This document shows positions 25,297-36,600 of a stretch of DNA of 64,000 nucleotides, one piece after another. The notes under the pieces were generated by a model. That model did no database searches and had not been told where the DNA came from. It worked only from the letters and a program-made list of their open reading frames with translations. This DNA is from Drosophila persimilis (lineage: Eukaryota > Arthropoda > Insecta > Diptera > Drosophilidae). The position numbers and the translations under genes were made by a program. Within the stretch, counting starts at the first letter, position 1. Each line of letters opens with the position of its first letter. The stretch covers positions 12,276,001-12,340,000 of the forward strand of contig NW_020825289.1 of assembly GCF_003286085.1 (NCBI RefSeq), given 5' to 3'.

Positions 25297-26341
25297 CTTA
25301 GGAGCATCTGGCGCGAATATGAATTCGGAAATACATCCATACATCCAATCCATTTTCGATTCTGCCTTTTCTTAACCATGACTGTAACTAATGGATTGAT
25401 ATGCATAATGAATCAGTTGTAAGAACAGTTTTCCTACAGAAATGCTCTATATACGGCCTATCCATTTCTAAAATTATTAGTTTATTGCAGTTTAATGGAC
25501 AAATCGACACTACATCTGGCGCCCGAAGTGGATCCGATGACCAGGCAGAAAACTACAATCTTTATTTGACGGTAGGATGGCTCTCGCATATCCTGATGGC
25601 CATAGCCTCTAATGATCTTGAAAAGTGTGTTGTTTTTGATTGGTTCCATTGAGCAGGGAGTCGTGGTGCCAAGGCGACGGACAGAAGTGTCCCATCCAAG
25701 GATTTCCTCGATTGCCAGATAGGTGTTTCCAATCCAATCTGTTGTATATGCCATAGAAGCTGCCGCAGCACCAGCCATTGACGAATCGCTTGACTTTTGA
25801 ATTTCTGTTAATTTTAAATTTAATGTGATCTACGAATATAGCGATGTAAATAACGCCATTACCGGAGACGCGCTCAAATGGCACTTCTACTTCACTTTTA
25901 CATGCAGTTTACAACCAAATTCCACCCAAAAATATGCTATAAAAGCCGCGTAAAGCACTGAAACAGATTGTGATTGATCGATCTGATATGCATACCTTAC
26001 ACAAGACGTCTTTCTGCTGCGGAAACGTGTGAAATACGGCCAAGAAAGCCGTGCATCTTTTTTTCCCACCATGAAGTCTAAGTTCTTCGAAAAATATTCA
26101 TAGCATACCTCATGATCACATACGCTGCAATGGAAAACTTTTGTGAAGTTGCATTGAAGCAAAATAAAATCATAAAATCATCATCGGTTCAGTAACCGAT
26201 ATTAGAGATATTATTCGTTACAATCGCTAGCGGTTTCGGTAAAATTTAAATATCTCTATAATTTCTATTTCTCTATTTCTAGTTAGTTTAAGTTAATAAT
26301 GTATGTATAGTCGTACCTACTTTTATACCTGTATGTGCCTC
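25297..26341. other. Region upstream of the prolyl hydroxylase gene; possible decayed coding or mobile DNA
   Basis: It holds repeat copy B and, on the minus strand, several overlapping frames of 69-98 codons (for example 25778-25482 and 26162-25887). None begins, ends or splices convincingly and none resembles a family I know. TGGCGCCCGAAG near 25518 on the plus strand recalls the primer-binding-site start of LTR elements, and the bases before it end in ACTACA. No paired LTR was found. A short rearranged segment is the safest description. Confidence 0.4.
25757..25829 (+). repeat. 73-bp direct repeat, copy B (upstream of the prolyl hydroxylase gene)
   Basis: Near-identical partner of 22894-22966 (four mismatches by eye). 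Similarity stops abruptly at both ends, and the AATAAA that follows copy A is absent here. Confidence 0.9.
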
Positions 26342-29300
26342 TGGTAGGGGCTTTTGGCAGACATCGTTGGAGTGACATCCGTTCTGGCCCCGGAAGAAAC
26401 AAATAAACTTAGTCAGTGGGGGTTTTTTTTCACATCGAATAAACATCTGTTTTATTTGCATTTCAGGGAGGTCGCAGCTCAGGGGAAAGATTGGGGAAGG
26501 GGTGTTTTGTCACATTTAATTGCAAGTGCTAAATGAGTTGAGTTTATCTTTCGTTTTCGTTTTCTTTTTCGTTTAACTATTATTTTTACCGATATTCTAA
26601 CGTTGCTCTGATTATTACCACCCACTCTATTACCACTCTGATATTTTTCTCTAGATACTCGTATTGTTTGCTTGTATGTATGTATGTATTTTCCGCTAGC
26701 TACCCAATCTCTTCTATGTCTATGAATGTGCCGTGCCTCAGGAAGCTCGGTTGCGTAGTCCCTAGTCCTCTGAAACGGAGGAACACCGAAGCCTCGCTTC
26801 CCTGCGACACACTGAATCGTACTGGTAATCGTATAATCGCATACATATATGTATCTAAAACCGAATTTACACACTAAAAACGTGAAGCAGTTTTTCCGAG
26901 ACAAGACAAGACAAAACAAAAACTAAAACCAATCCCTTCGATGGGCTCTCCGGTATCGCTAGCTGGCAAAAAGTCGCACTACGGTTGCAAGTTTGGTTTA
27001 GTTGACTCGAAAGTTCTACTACGTTCATGTACTATACATAATCGTACTATGTATGGTGTTGTGTGTATGTTAATGTATACTTAATTGCCAATTTCAGCAG
27101 TTTTGATGCTCGCAGCACGCAGGGTCGCAGTGCCAGCGGTTATCCGGGCTGAATTCTAGTTTCCGGTTCTACTTACATACTCATAAGATTTGGGCGTTTT
27201 CGTGTTCATCGATTCCATTCATTTTACAATGCTTTCTTAGTGGCTAGACGTGATCATAAATACTTGATACTCGATACATATGTATATTGTATAATTAATT
27301 GGGTGCAGTTTATGGATATTTTCTTACATCTGTATAAGTTGTGCAGATTCCCCGTGTTCTCCTGTCATCTCCGTCTGTCGTGTCTCTGTGTCTGTCTCAG
27401 TGTTTGTATCTGTGTCTGTGTCTTTTGTCGCCACTTGACAAAAATTTGTTTAGCCAAAAGGGATCGTTTGTTCGTTGCACGGATTCAAAAATGCGGTTCT
27501 CAAATTCGGGCAATACTTTTTGGCCTGCATATTCACTTTTTCCATAATCCATTACTCCTCCGCGGAGATCGAGGAGATCTGGTCGTGGCATACCATTTTG
27601 GCAATCATAAAATACATAGACTGAATCGACTTTTGCTGTTACTCTTCCAAGTATTCACTGAAATATGCCTTTTACCCCACGAGCACCGAGTAGAAGAAAA
27701 GGACCAGAGTGACTCAAAAGGGATTCAAAAACCCGACCCCTTTTGGCAGCTTAGGCGAAATAGTGGCAACCGTGGCTAGGAAATACTCCTTCTTACATCT
27801 AAGTCATAGGCCATAGGGTATTAGCTTAGCAACTAGTTGTTGTATGTGGTTCAAGAACACGTTTGATACATAGATAAAAACCGATCTCTGATAAAACGTC
27901 CTGTGTTATGTTTAGCTTGTATTCAAAAGTCATTAAAAATAAATTCAAATTCAAAATCGTCTGCTTCTCCGTAAGAGAATCCTTACGCTTTCGCTAAAAA
28001 TGTAATATTCTTTGAAGGTTCTGTGTTGCTGTTTAGTTTGCTTACATGCTACAAATACTCGATAGTATAGTTCGTCTTGAGCCCTACACTAGTTGTCTAT
28101 CATTTAAAATTGGACGCCAAAAAACAATTAACAAAATCGACGCGAAGCCTTACGAGTATTACTTGCTGAAAATTTCAATTGTAATTGTATTTGTGTGTGT
28201 GCTGTGTGTGCATCTTTATCTGCAGATACAGATGTAGATGCAGATGAAGATACAGATGCAGATGCAGATGTGTGTTCTCGTTTCGATCGAGTGTTTGTGT
28301 GGGTGAGTTCAGCTCATTGGTTGCTCATTTGCTTACTTCTGAATAAATAAGGCCAGTGGATACGCATACATCATAAAAGTACAATTCATATTTATCATAT
28401 TCAATGTTTCACATTAATATACAAATCTAGTTAGTTTATAAAAGCGCTTTTGTCGGGTCCAAGCCACACACTTGCCAAACGTATGTCCTTTGTATAATCC
28501 CTTCTAGTAGCTGCAATGCAATCTACAAACGTAGCGAAAAGCTTGTATCCTTAACAATCCTAGCGATTTTATTAGCTCCCTCAGTTTAGTTGCTTCAAAG
28601 TTGTCTGGTATAAAAAATAGAAAAAATTTCGTGACAATAAAAACGGTTTTCCCTAGTACACATCATCTCCCATCTACATACATATTTTCGTATTTTCGTC
28701 GTATCGTATTCCAAAAACTATCTCAATATCGATGCCAAAAAGTATCCCTATCGAGAGCGATCATTAGGTAAATGTTCTTTCGAAGCTTCAGTACTAATAA
28801 AATCGGCTTAACTGCTACAGAGTAGGGCATACAATAGGTTCTCATACTTGAATATGAAACACGATATTAACTGCTTAGCCTATGCACACATGCACATGCA
28901 CATATGTACACATGCAAGTGTATCTGCCTTAAATATGTATGTATGTATTCTTTTGTATCTCTATTGAAAATACGCTGCTGATTGCTTAAAAGTTGCTCGA
29001 AAAGTTAGTGTATCTGTCATTTGCTGTTATTGAACTACATTCCTATATATGTATGGGTATACTGCTGGCTATGTGCTGCGATTTCTCTAGCGATGTTCAT
29101 CGTATTAAAATCACATTGATTGTACATGTAATGTGTATATACGTGTGTTTGTTCTGTTCGAGTGAGTGGCCGTTTGAAGAGAGAGAAGAGGATTCATTCA
29201 TTGCTTATCCGTAAGCGTTGACCGACTAAGCGATCTGTCGATTTGTCGATTTGTCGGTCCCTCTGTATCTTTCGATACCTAATCACACACTGGCATTTCC

Positions 29301-29811
29301 ATCTCTAGATTCGACAATCTTGACTAAGTTCTTGGTCATGTTCTTGTAGTTTTTTTTTGTGCTGTTTTCCAATGGTATGGCTGTAGTTGTTGTTCCTGGA
29401 TTTCCTTTTGCTGGAGTGTCAGTTGCTGCGACAACGATGAATCAATCAATGAAACAATGTCCCTGCTCCCATTGCCGAACCAAAAGCAAATTGTGCGAAT
29501 GAACGAAGGCGACGGGGACGAGGACGAGGACGACAACGACGAGTGGTGGTTGAGGAGGAAGTGGCGCACTCGAATTGCTGCCAGCGCCACAACAGATGTG
29601 CCAGAGCCCGAGCCCCACACCTAGCCCCAGCTCCCGACCGGCAACGAATGTCGGTGGAGCTGCTGTTGGGGCAGGACTCAGGAACGTGTGCGTTTGGGTT
29701 GCGTGCCGCTGTTCGCGAGTCTTCTGGATTTCTGGAGAGTTGTTCAGGCAGTCGCTGGGAGCATAACTAACAATAGTTGCCATTACCATACCACGGAAAG
29801 GTCCAGCACCA
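26342..29811 (-). other. Probable 3' UTR and downstream intergenic DNA of the STAC locus
   Basis: There is no supported coding sequence over 3.4 kb that is AT-rich with many stops. It begins directly after the TGA of the long extension frame at 29812. The best minus-strand AATAAA is at 28573-28568, which would give a 3' UTR of about 1.25 kb. Another AATAAA, near 26453-26448, would give one of more than 3 kb. Confidence 0.45.
28568..28573 (-). terminator. Candidate polyadenylation signal of the STAC locus
   Basis: TTTATT on the plus strand is AATAAA on the minus strand, about 1.24 kb after the stop codon of the extension. No GT-rich downstream element was checked. Confidence 0.35.
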
Positions 29812-32241
29812 TCAGTGCGGAAGCATCAGAGGCCGTGCCGTGCTGCTCAGTCTATGATGCGACTTGTCGATGCTTCCGCCTCCACATCCGCCTCCGCCGT
29901 ACTCATCGTAGCTGAGCAGAGGGGATATCTTGAGGCCAGTCTTCTCGGGTATAATCTTGAAGTGGGGCTGGTCGGCACTCACCAGCAGGGGTCGCTTCAT
30001 CGAGGAGTGCATGTACTCGTGGGGATGCGGGTGGGGATGCGCGGCCGCTCCAAGGGGTCGCCGGGTGCTGGGCACGTTCATCTTCTTGCACGGCTCCGGC
30101 TTGCTCTCGTAGTTCATCTGGCAGTTCTCCGGCGAGTACTTGTTCGGCTTGTAGATGGAGAAGATGTTGTTGATCAGACTGAGGGCCGAGTGGCCGCCGG
30201 CGGAGGCATGGTGAATGCCGGCTGTGGGCTGCTGTGTGAGCACGTTGCCCACGGTCGGGTGACTGTGCTCCGGGTAGAAGTTATTGTACTGGTACGAGGG
30301 TAGGACGTCCGCGGTCGGGTAGATCTTGTGCCCGTAGCCTGGCGCAGGCACATAGGCGGGCGCACGACCCGGTCCAGAGAGGTGATGGAACGAGGGGGTG
30401 TCGGCATTCTCAAAAAAAGGATATCCAGCATTGTTGGAGGACTCACTGGAGTCCAGCTGCGGCGGCGAGGGCATGCCTTCGAGCAGGGACTTCTTGATCA
30501 TTAGGCGCTCGTGCTCCCGGTCGTGAAGGTCGATGGGTTGTCCGTTGTTGTAGCACCTCACGTTAACGTTCTTCACCTTGAGGCTGCTCTGCATGTTGCG
30601 CCGCATGTCCATGTTGATGGGGCTGGGTGGCTTGTCCAGCTGCTCCCAGTACTTCTCCAGATCGATGTTGAAGTCCTCCAGGTCGATTTCGGTTGTGTCT
30701 GAGCAAGTGTCGTCATCGAACAGATTTGATGGCTCCATTTCCAGCAGGGATTTGCTGCGTGTGGGTCGCTGGTAGTTGGGGTACCGACGCGCTGGGCTGC
30801 GGGGAGCAGGTGCCGCGGCCAAGTACCGTTCGTCCTCGTCCAGGAACTTGTCCTGCAGCAGCAGACGTTCGCGCTCCGCCCGTATGAAGTGCTCCAGATC
30901 GGTGTCGTAACGGCAGTGCATGTGCTCCTCTTCCTCTGCCGCTGGATGGTGGCCGGGGCAGTGAACACGGGACCGCGGTCGAACCACCAGATGGGGCTGT
31001 GGCTGTCGGTGGCAGCAGCAATCGTCCGCAGCACAGCAACATATCACGGTGGGGGCCAGCGTCCTCGGAGCCCGCCCCGCCCGGTGATCGGCCTCTGCCC
31101 GCTCCTCGAACAGCCAGTCCGCTGCGTTCAGATTCAGATTCCTGCTGCTGCCAGCCAGCAACTGCTGGGATGGGGCGCGACCCCGCGATCTGGCTGCCGC
31201 TCCTGATCCCGGGTAGATGTCGTCCAGCAGGCATCTGGCGCTGGTGCACTGGTCCCGGGCGCAACACCGGTGGGCCAGGGTTCGCTCGTCCAGGCTGTTG
31301 CTGTACAGCATGTGCATGTTGCGCCTGTAGGCTTCGCGCTTCTCTCGCCGCGTGTTCGAGGCGGGTGGCAGCTCGTAGTCAATGATGTCGAAGGGCATTG
31401 TCTTGGTGCTGGCACTGAACGAGTAGGACTTGGGCACTCCCGACCGATTTTTCAGTATGGAGGTGGTGGCCGGAGCAGCTGGGCCACTCCCACTGCCACT
31501 GCCACTGGCCACGCCGCCGCCGCTCTCAAAAACGTTGCCCTCGAAGCACCAGCTCTGCGACTTGGGGTACTGGAACTCCTTGCAGCTCTTGGAGCGATGC
31601 AGGCCGTATCCCGTGGAGCCCTCGCCCTCGCCGCGCCGCTCCCGGTTGACTCCTGCCTCGTCCGGATACTTTTCGTCTAGCTCGTTGATGTCGCGGAGCG
31701 GGCGGTAAGCGCCGTACTTGATACAGTCCGGTACATAGTCCTCATCCATGTCGTCCGAGCGATTGGAGTAGATGTTGTCCGTGTACCAGGTGGAGTCGAG
31801 CTGCTTTGGTCGCGGCTTTGCCTGTTGCAACTTGTCCCGCTTTGATTGGCGGTAGCTCTCGAAGCAGATGTTCTTCATCTTCTCCAGCTTCTGCTCGCGG
31901 ATCCGTTCCCAGTTCTCCCAGTTCTTGTCGTTTTTGTTTCGGCGCCCGGACAAAATGAGTACGTCCTTGTCCTTCTCCCAGTCGGCACTGCTCTCGTCGC
32001 CGTAATCGATGTTCAGTCGCTTCGTCTCGGCCTCCGCTTCTCTCGGGATCTGGTGATTGGAATAGGTGGTGTGGGATGGTGCAGGTGCGATACTACTTCC
32101 GGCTAAGCTGCTATTATCGTTAACTACAATTCTAATCCTACGCTTGGTCTTATCCGTCGTCCTCGACGACGTTTGCAACGCCGACTTCTGCGGCCTATTC
32201 CGCTCGTCAGAAGGCGGCTCATCTTCTGGCTCTTCTGGCTG
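29812..32241 (-). CDS. Stacl: 809-codon in-frame extension of the STAC protein past its UGA stop (alternative C-terminus)
   Basis: The frame that codes the second SH3 domain meets TGA at 32244-32242 and continues without interruption to a TGA at 29814-29812. The codons directly after the stop already look like protein (QPEEPEDEPPSDERNRPQKS), then a basic stretch (TKRRIRIVVNDNSS) and a charged helix (WENWERIREQKLEKMKN). No ATG occurs until about 120 codons into the frame. The rest is rich in Ser, Pro, Arg, His and Tyr with folded-looking islands (DEDYVPDCIKYGAYRPLRD; CSDTTEIDLEDFNIDLEKYW). A His/Gly-rich tail ends STARPLMLPH. I recognise no catalytic domain. Length, composition and lack of an own start argue that it is translated as an extension of the STAC protein, by readthrough or by splicing to the TGACAG acceptor beside the stop. 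A separate gene with its own 5' exon is possible but no such exon was seen. Confidence 0.8.
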   Translation of the reverse strand, partial: QPEEPEDEPPSDERNRPQKSALQTSSRTTDKTKRRIRIVVNDNSSLAGSSIAPAPSHTTYSNHQIPREAEAETKRLNIDYGDESSADWEKDKDVLILSGRRNKNDKNWENWERIREQKLEKMKNICFESYRQSKRDKLQQAKPRPKQLDSTWYTDNIYSNRSDDMDEDYVPDCIKYGAYRPLRDINELDEKYPDEAGVNRERRGEGEGSTGYGLHRSKSCKEFQYPKSQSWCFEGNVFESGGGVASGSGSGSGPAAPATTSILKNRSGVPKSYSFSASTKTMPFDIIDYELPPASNTRREKREAYRRNMHMLYSNSLDERTLAHRCCARDQCTSARCLLDDIYPGSGAAARSRGRAPSQQLLAGSSRNLNLNAADWLFEERAEADHRAGRAPRTLAPTVICCCAADDCCCHRQPQPHLVVRPRSRVHCPGHHPAAEEEEHMHCRYDTDLEHFIRAERERLLLQDKFLDEDERYLAAAPAPRSPARRYPNYQRPTRSKSLLEMEPSNLFDDDTCSDTTEIDLEDFNIDLEKYWEQLDKPPSPINMDMRRNMQSSLKVKNVNVRCYNNGQPIDLHDREHERLMIKKSLLEGMPSPPQLDSSESSNNAGYPFFENADTPSFHHLSGPGRAPAYVPAPGYGHKIYPTADVLPSYQYNNFYPEHSHPTVGNVLTQQPTAGIHHASAGGHSALSLINNIFSIYKPNKYSPENCQMNYESKPEPCKKMNVPSTRRPLGAAAHPHPHPHEYMHSSMKRPLLVSADQPHFKIIPEKTGLKISPLLSYDEYGGGGCGGGSIDKSHHRLSSTARPLMLPH

Positions 32242-33605
32242 TCACACCTCCTGCAGATACTTGACCGGACAGTAGCCCTGGCGGTTGTCGGCTGAGCGCA
32301 CCATGCACATACCATTAACCTCATCGCCGACCTGGTTGAACGAGCCAACATGGAATAGGAGGTTGATCTCGTTAGCCCCTTCTCGGCTCTCGCACACAAT
32401 TGGATTTCGTTCATTACCTGTATGACAATCTGGTCTCTCAGTAGCGTGATCTTGTCGCTGCGCTCCCCATCGGACACTTGCAGATTGTGGGTAACCTGCA
32501 GGGGCTTCTCACTGGCGTTCAGACGCACACAGTACTTGGATGGAAAGAAGCCAACGCGTCCCAGGACCTTGCCCTTCCACCAGTCCGGATCGGATGTGTC
32601 AATGACAGTCACCTGAACGAAACGTGAAACAATTTAGTTGATGGGAGATGATCCATATCAATTCTTGACGTCTCCTAGCAAAAACCTGGCAGAAACAGAC
32701 TTGAACCAACACCTAATTATATTTGTGTCTCCCTTCAATTGTTGTGAAATAGGACCATTATGATAGAATAGAGAAAACTGCATTAAGCATGGAAAAGGCA
32801 TAGCTTATAGAGTAGAAAATTCGAAATTCAATACATCTGCCAAGTGGCAAGATGTAAGTACGAGTATCGATCTGACGACTGAAGACTCGTCCCAGATTAT
32901 CGAACCGCACAGTAAATTATAAAACAAAAGTTCGGTTTATCCACCAGATTGCTCCTCTGGCAAGGACGAAGCCCGAACAAAAGCTAATCTGTAAATATTG
33001 AACACTTTGCCAGTGGAGAGGGGAGCGGAGGGGAGGGGGCACTCGCAATCAACGAATGTACACAGAAACGCAGCAACTATTATTATTTCTTCTTATTCGC
33101 TGTTTGCGTTGTCCTGTTTACGCAGTAGAAAAAAGAGCTCTGCCCCTCCCTGCACCCTCTTTATATTTCTGTCTTTGTTCAGATACATACGAGCCTGAAC
33201 AGGGTAGGGTTCTGTTGTCCTTGTTCGTTTTAATATTGAATAAAGAATGGGAAATGCTAAATGCTAAATGCGAAATGCGAATATTTGTGTATGTATATCG
33301 TATATCGGGTGTACGCGTATTTCTGATTTTGTTATGCCAATTTCCTGTGCAGCGCAGCCATTGTGTGAGCTAAGCGCTCCGCTTAGTGGATTAAACAAAG
33401 CGTGTTGTTTATTATTCATAGTCGTGCATATGGCATACCATACCGATGGGAGGACGAGAACGGGAGTGAGAGTGAGAGTAGGGGTCGGTACTTGGGGGGA
33501 CTTGCTCACCTTATAGCCAGCCTTGAGGTCGAGTTCGTCGGGATGCCGCGCCTTGAAGTTGTAGAGGATGACGTACAAGTTGGTGGGCAACAGACGATGC
33601 GATTT
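32242..33605 (-). CDS. Stacl: SH3-coding exons of the STAC gene (33605-33510, 32612-32418, 32331-32242)
   Basis: SH3-1 begins in the 33605 exon (ALYDY-like LYVILYNF) and finishes in the 32612 exon (WWKGK, GFFPSKYCVRL). SH3-2 begins in the 32612 exon and ends at the stop. The 86-bp intron (32417-32332, CAG|GTAATG to CAACCAG) is the only choice that rebuilds SH3-2 as IVIQ-VGDEVNGMCMVRSADN. Reading through it gives a spurious frame change. Confidence 0.9.
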
Positions 33606-36600
33606 CTTGAAAATGTCGAATCGAAGCGAATCGAATGAGATGGGATTAGATTGGGGAAAGCGTGGATGCGTGAATGCAGTCATTGGCGGATGGTGCAGCA
33701 AAAATCAACGCACGAATAGCGAATGAGATTGAGAATGAGTGTGTGAGTGAGTGAGTGAGTGAGTGAGTGAATGAGAAGGGATGGGGGAATACCTGGGGAT
33801 GTCTTACTGGTGAGAGGCATGGCGAAGTGCTGGCCGAGGACTGTGACTTCTCCAATTCATCCGGTAAATCGACGCTGCCACCACGCATGCCACGTGTGGC
33901 ATACAACAGCTTGCGGCCCGTATGCGAGGGACTCGATGGCGCTGTAATGGTTTTGGATGCGTTAATCCCTGTTCCAGGACATGCTCAAGGTGTTTGGTTA
34001 GTTGGATGTAGTTGAAGTGAATGAACGTAAAAGAACAATTACAAAGATTAGCAATAGAGAAATGAGAATCTATAAAATACGCATAAAGATAAAATACATA
34101 TACATATGGTAGAGATAGAGATAGAACAAGAGATATAGAGCGGTATTAGAGATTAGATAGGCGCAGTGTTTCAACATACAGTACTTCAGATAGTCCCCGC
34201 TAAGGTTGAGAAATACTGGTGTATGATCAGCAGATGTTGTTGCGATCTTTAACTGGAGCTTACGGTTTCTAAGTAATCATGTAATTACGTAATTGTAGCA
34301 AGTTTTACGAGATTAACCAAATCAAACTACTCAACAAAAGCTGTACTACGCAGAGTAGCGTTTTCAACGTATTTACATTGTAAGCGACTACATAGTAAGT
34401 GTGTTCTCTCTGCTATTGGATAGTTTGTGTGACTTAGATGGTGTTGGGTGTATACGTACTAGATCGAAATTAGGGTGAGGGAATTCGTTAGATTCGTTAG
34501 ATTCGTTAGGAAGCCAAAGAGGAAGAAGTGGTGGCCTTTTTTCAATAGTTGATCGTAGGTACATAGGTGGTTGTTGGTTGGTTGGTTGGTTGGTTGGTTT
34601 TGTGCAGCGACGAGAGTATTCGAAGCTCTCGAAAGAGTCGGTATCGGTATCGGTATCGGCTTTGGGGCCGTTTACGGAATCGGAACGGGAAGTTTTACTG
34701 GGTTGCTACTTACAGTGCAGACGGCTGTTGTTCGATGGTGGAGTGCTGTGCTCCAGGTGGCCTCCCGATCCGCCGTGATAGTAGCCGGGGGCCGCTGATG
34801 TGGAGGCGCCCGCCACCGGCAGCTGCGGACGCCGCCGGAATTGGCCGTGCAGCTCCGACGACTCGGGGGAGTCCAGGCTCAGGGATTTCATGCGTAAGTT
34901 CAACTTTTGCCGGCGCGGTGAGTGCGGTGCTGTTGTTGTTGTTGTTGGAGTTGGAGTTTTTTTTGGTAGGGTTTATTGGTGTGTGTTAGACCATGTTTTG
35001 TTGTATTTGTGGTCGGACAATACAAAACATGAGAGATGTTTTTGTTTTTGATAAAACGTGGAATAAAAATATATTGATTTTAATTTCATTTGTTCAGCAT
35101 TGATCATGTCGATGAAAAATAGAATCTATGCATCTACAGTTTCAAGACAGAAACCAAACAAATACCGAAAATGTAATCAAATTAAAATTGAAACATTCAG
35201 TGGCCTTGCGGCCCCACATCGAGAGAAATTATTATTGTAGAAGTACAGTATGTAATACATATATATCTATTGTTTCTTAAACTTAGCAACATTCAACGTT
35301 CAGAGACAGAAAGAGAGACAGCGAGTGTGTGTGTGTGTGTGTGTGTGTGTCGGGCATGTCCAGTGTGCTCTCTCTGGGCATCCCGTTTCAGCTGCCGCAA
35401 GAACAGAAACCAACAAGAAAGAAGGAAACTTTCTGCTGTCGTAGGTGTGGAAATAGTGGAAAACTTGATTCCAGTCTGCACTGTGAAACAGAACAGTGCT
35501 GTGCTGTGCCAGAGGTATGTGAGTGTGTCCATGGAAAATGAATGTAATGAAATGAATGGGTGGAAGTCCTACGAGCTAGGTTCTTATACGTATATGTGAA
35601 TGAGAACGAGAATGCTTCCCTTTCACATCCTTCTCGTTGTCCGTGCAATATTTACAACAATCAAACAGCAAAAGAACATGTGCAATCGTCAAATATAACT
35701 TAATACTTTAATCGTACAGTACGTTTAAGGTTGCTCATATCCAGGCTCTATAAAGTACAAGAATCGAAATTAACTACGGTTTAAATAATTACGAGTACGT
35801 ACTACATTTATATGTATACATTTATATAGCTCTGCACGAGTATGGGTGAATTAACTACTTTGAGTATTTTATAATAATTACTGTGATGCATTTTTAACAT
35901 TAATTGAGCTAGGATTCGTGTCTAGGGGTACAGAAAATTCGAAACTTAAGAGATAAGAGATAAAATAATCTTGTTATATATGAAGACTTTAAGTGTCGCT
36001 ACGCAATGCTGCTCCACCCCCTTCTTCCTTCCTTCTTATCATCTCTTCTATGCTCTACCGTGCCTCAGCTCAGCCGGACTCTGCGCCTGGCCTTGGACTC
36101 CTCCGGGAGAGCGGCCTCTGGGCTCTTAAGGCTGGCTCGCGGCAGCATCAGGGGCTCGCCAAAGGGACGTGCTGTTTCAGTTTTCGGATTCGTTGATGCT
36201 GTGTCAAATAAGTACATTAATATCATCGCTTGTAATTTCAGTCCAGCTTTCGGCAATTTTCATGGTTAGTAGCAAGTAGCTTCGATGGATCCAGCTCATT
36301 GTTAGGGGAACCGAACCGGATGGCCCCAAGCATGGTTCAGTGTTAGCCCCAGCCGCCTTTGACCGAGCGACTGGGTCGGAGGCCAGTGCAAAGAAATGTG
36401 AATTAAAACTAATTATACCAAATGAACACACAAAGACCGCAGAAAAGAAAAAGAAAATATTAAACAGTAAGACGCCAGCGTTCATGCATAAGGAAAACCA
36501 AAAGATGCGGCCACCGAGGGTGGAGAGTGCTGCCTGGGCCAAGTAATAGAGCAGAAACATAATCCTAGGGAAATAACTACCGAGTCTCGCTCGAAGGAAG

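Noticed and set aside
30509..31680. Plus-strand frames opposite the STAC extension
   Set aside because: They are shadows of a strongly coding minus-strand frame; composition follows the opposite codons.
32332..32417. Apparent frameshift in the STAC SH3-2 domain, with open reading in two frames across this segment
   Set aside because: A normal 86-bp intron (CAG|GTAATG to CAACCAG) restores the SH3 sequence exactly in phase, so no frameshift or sequencing error is needed.
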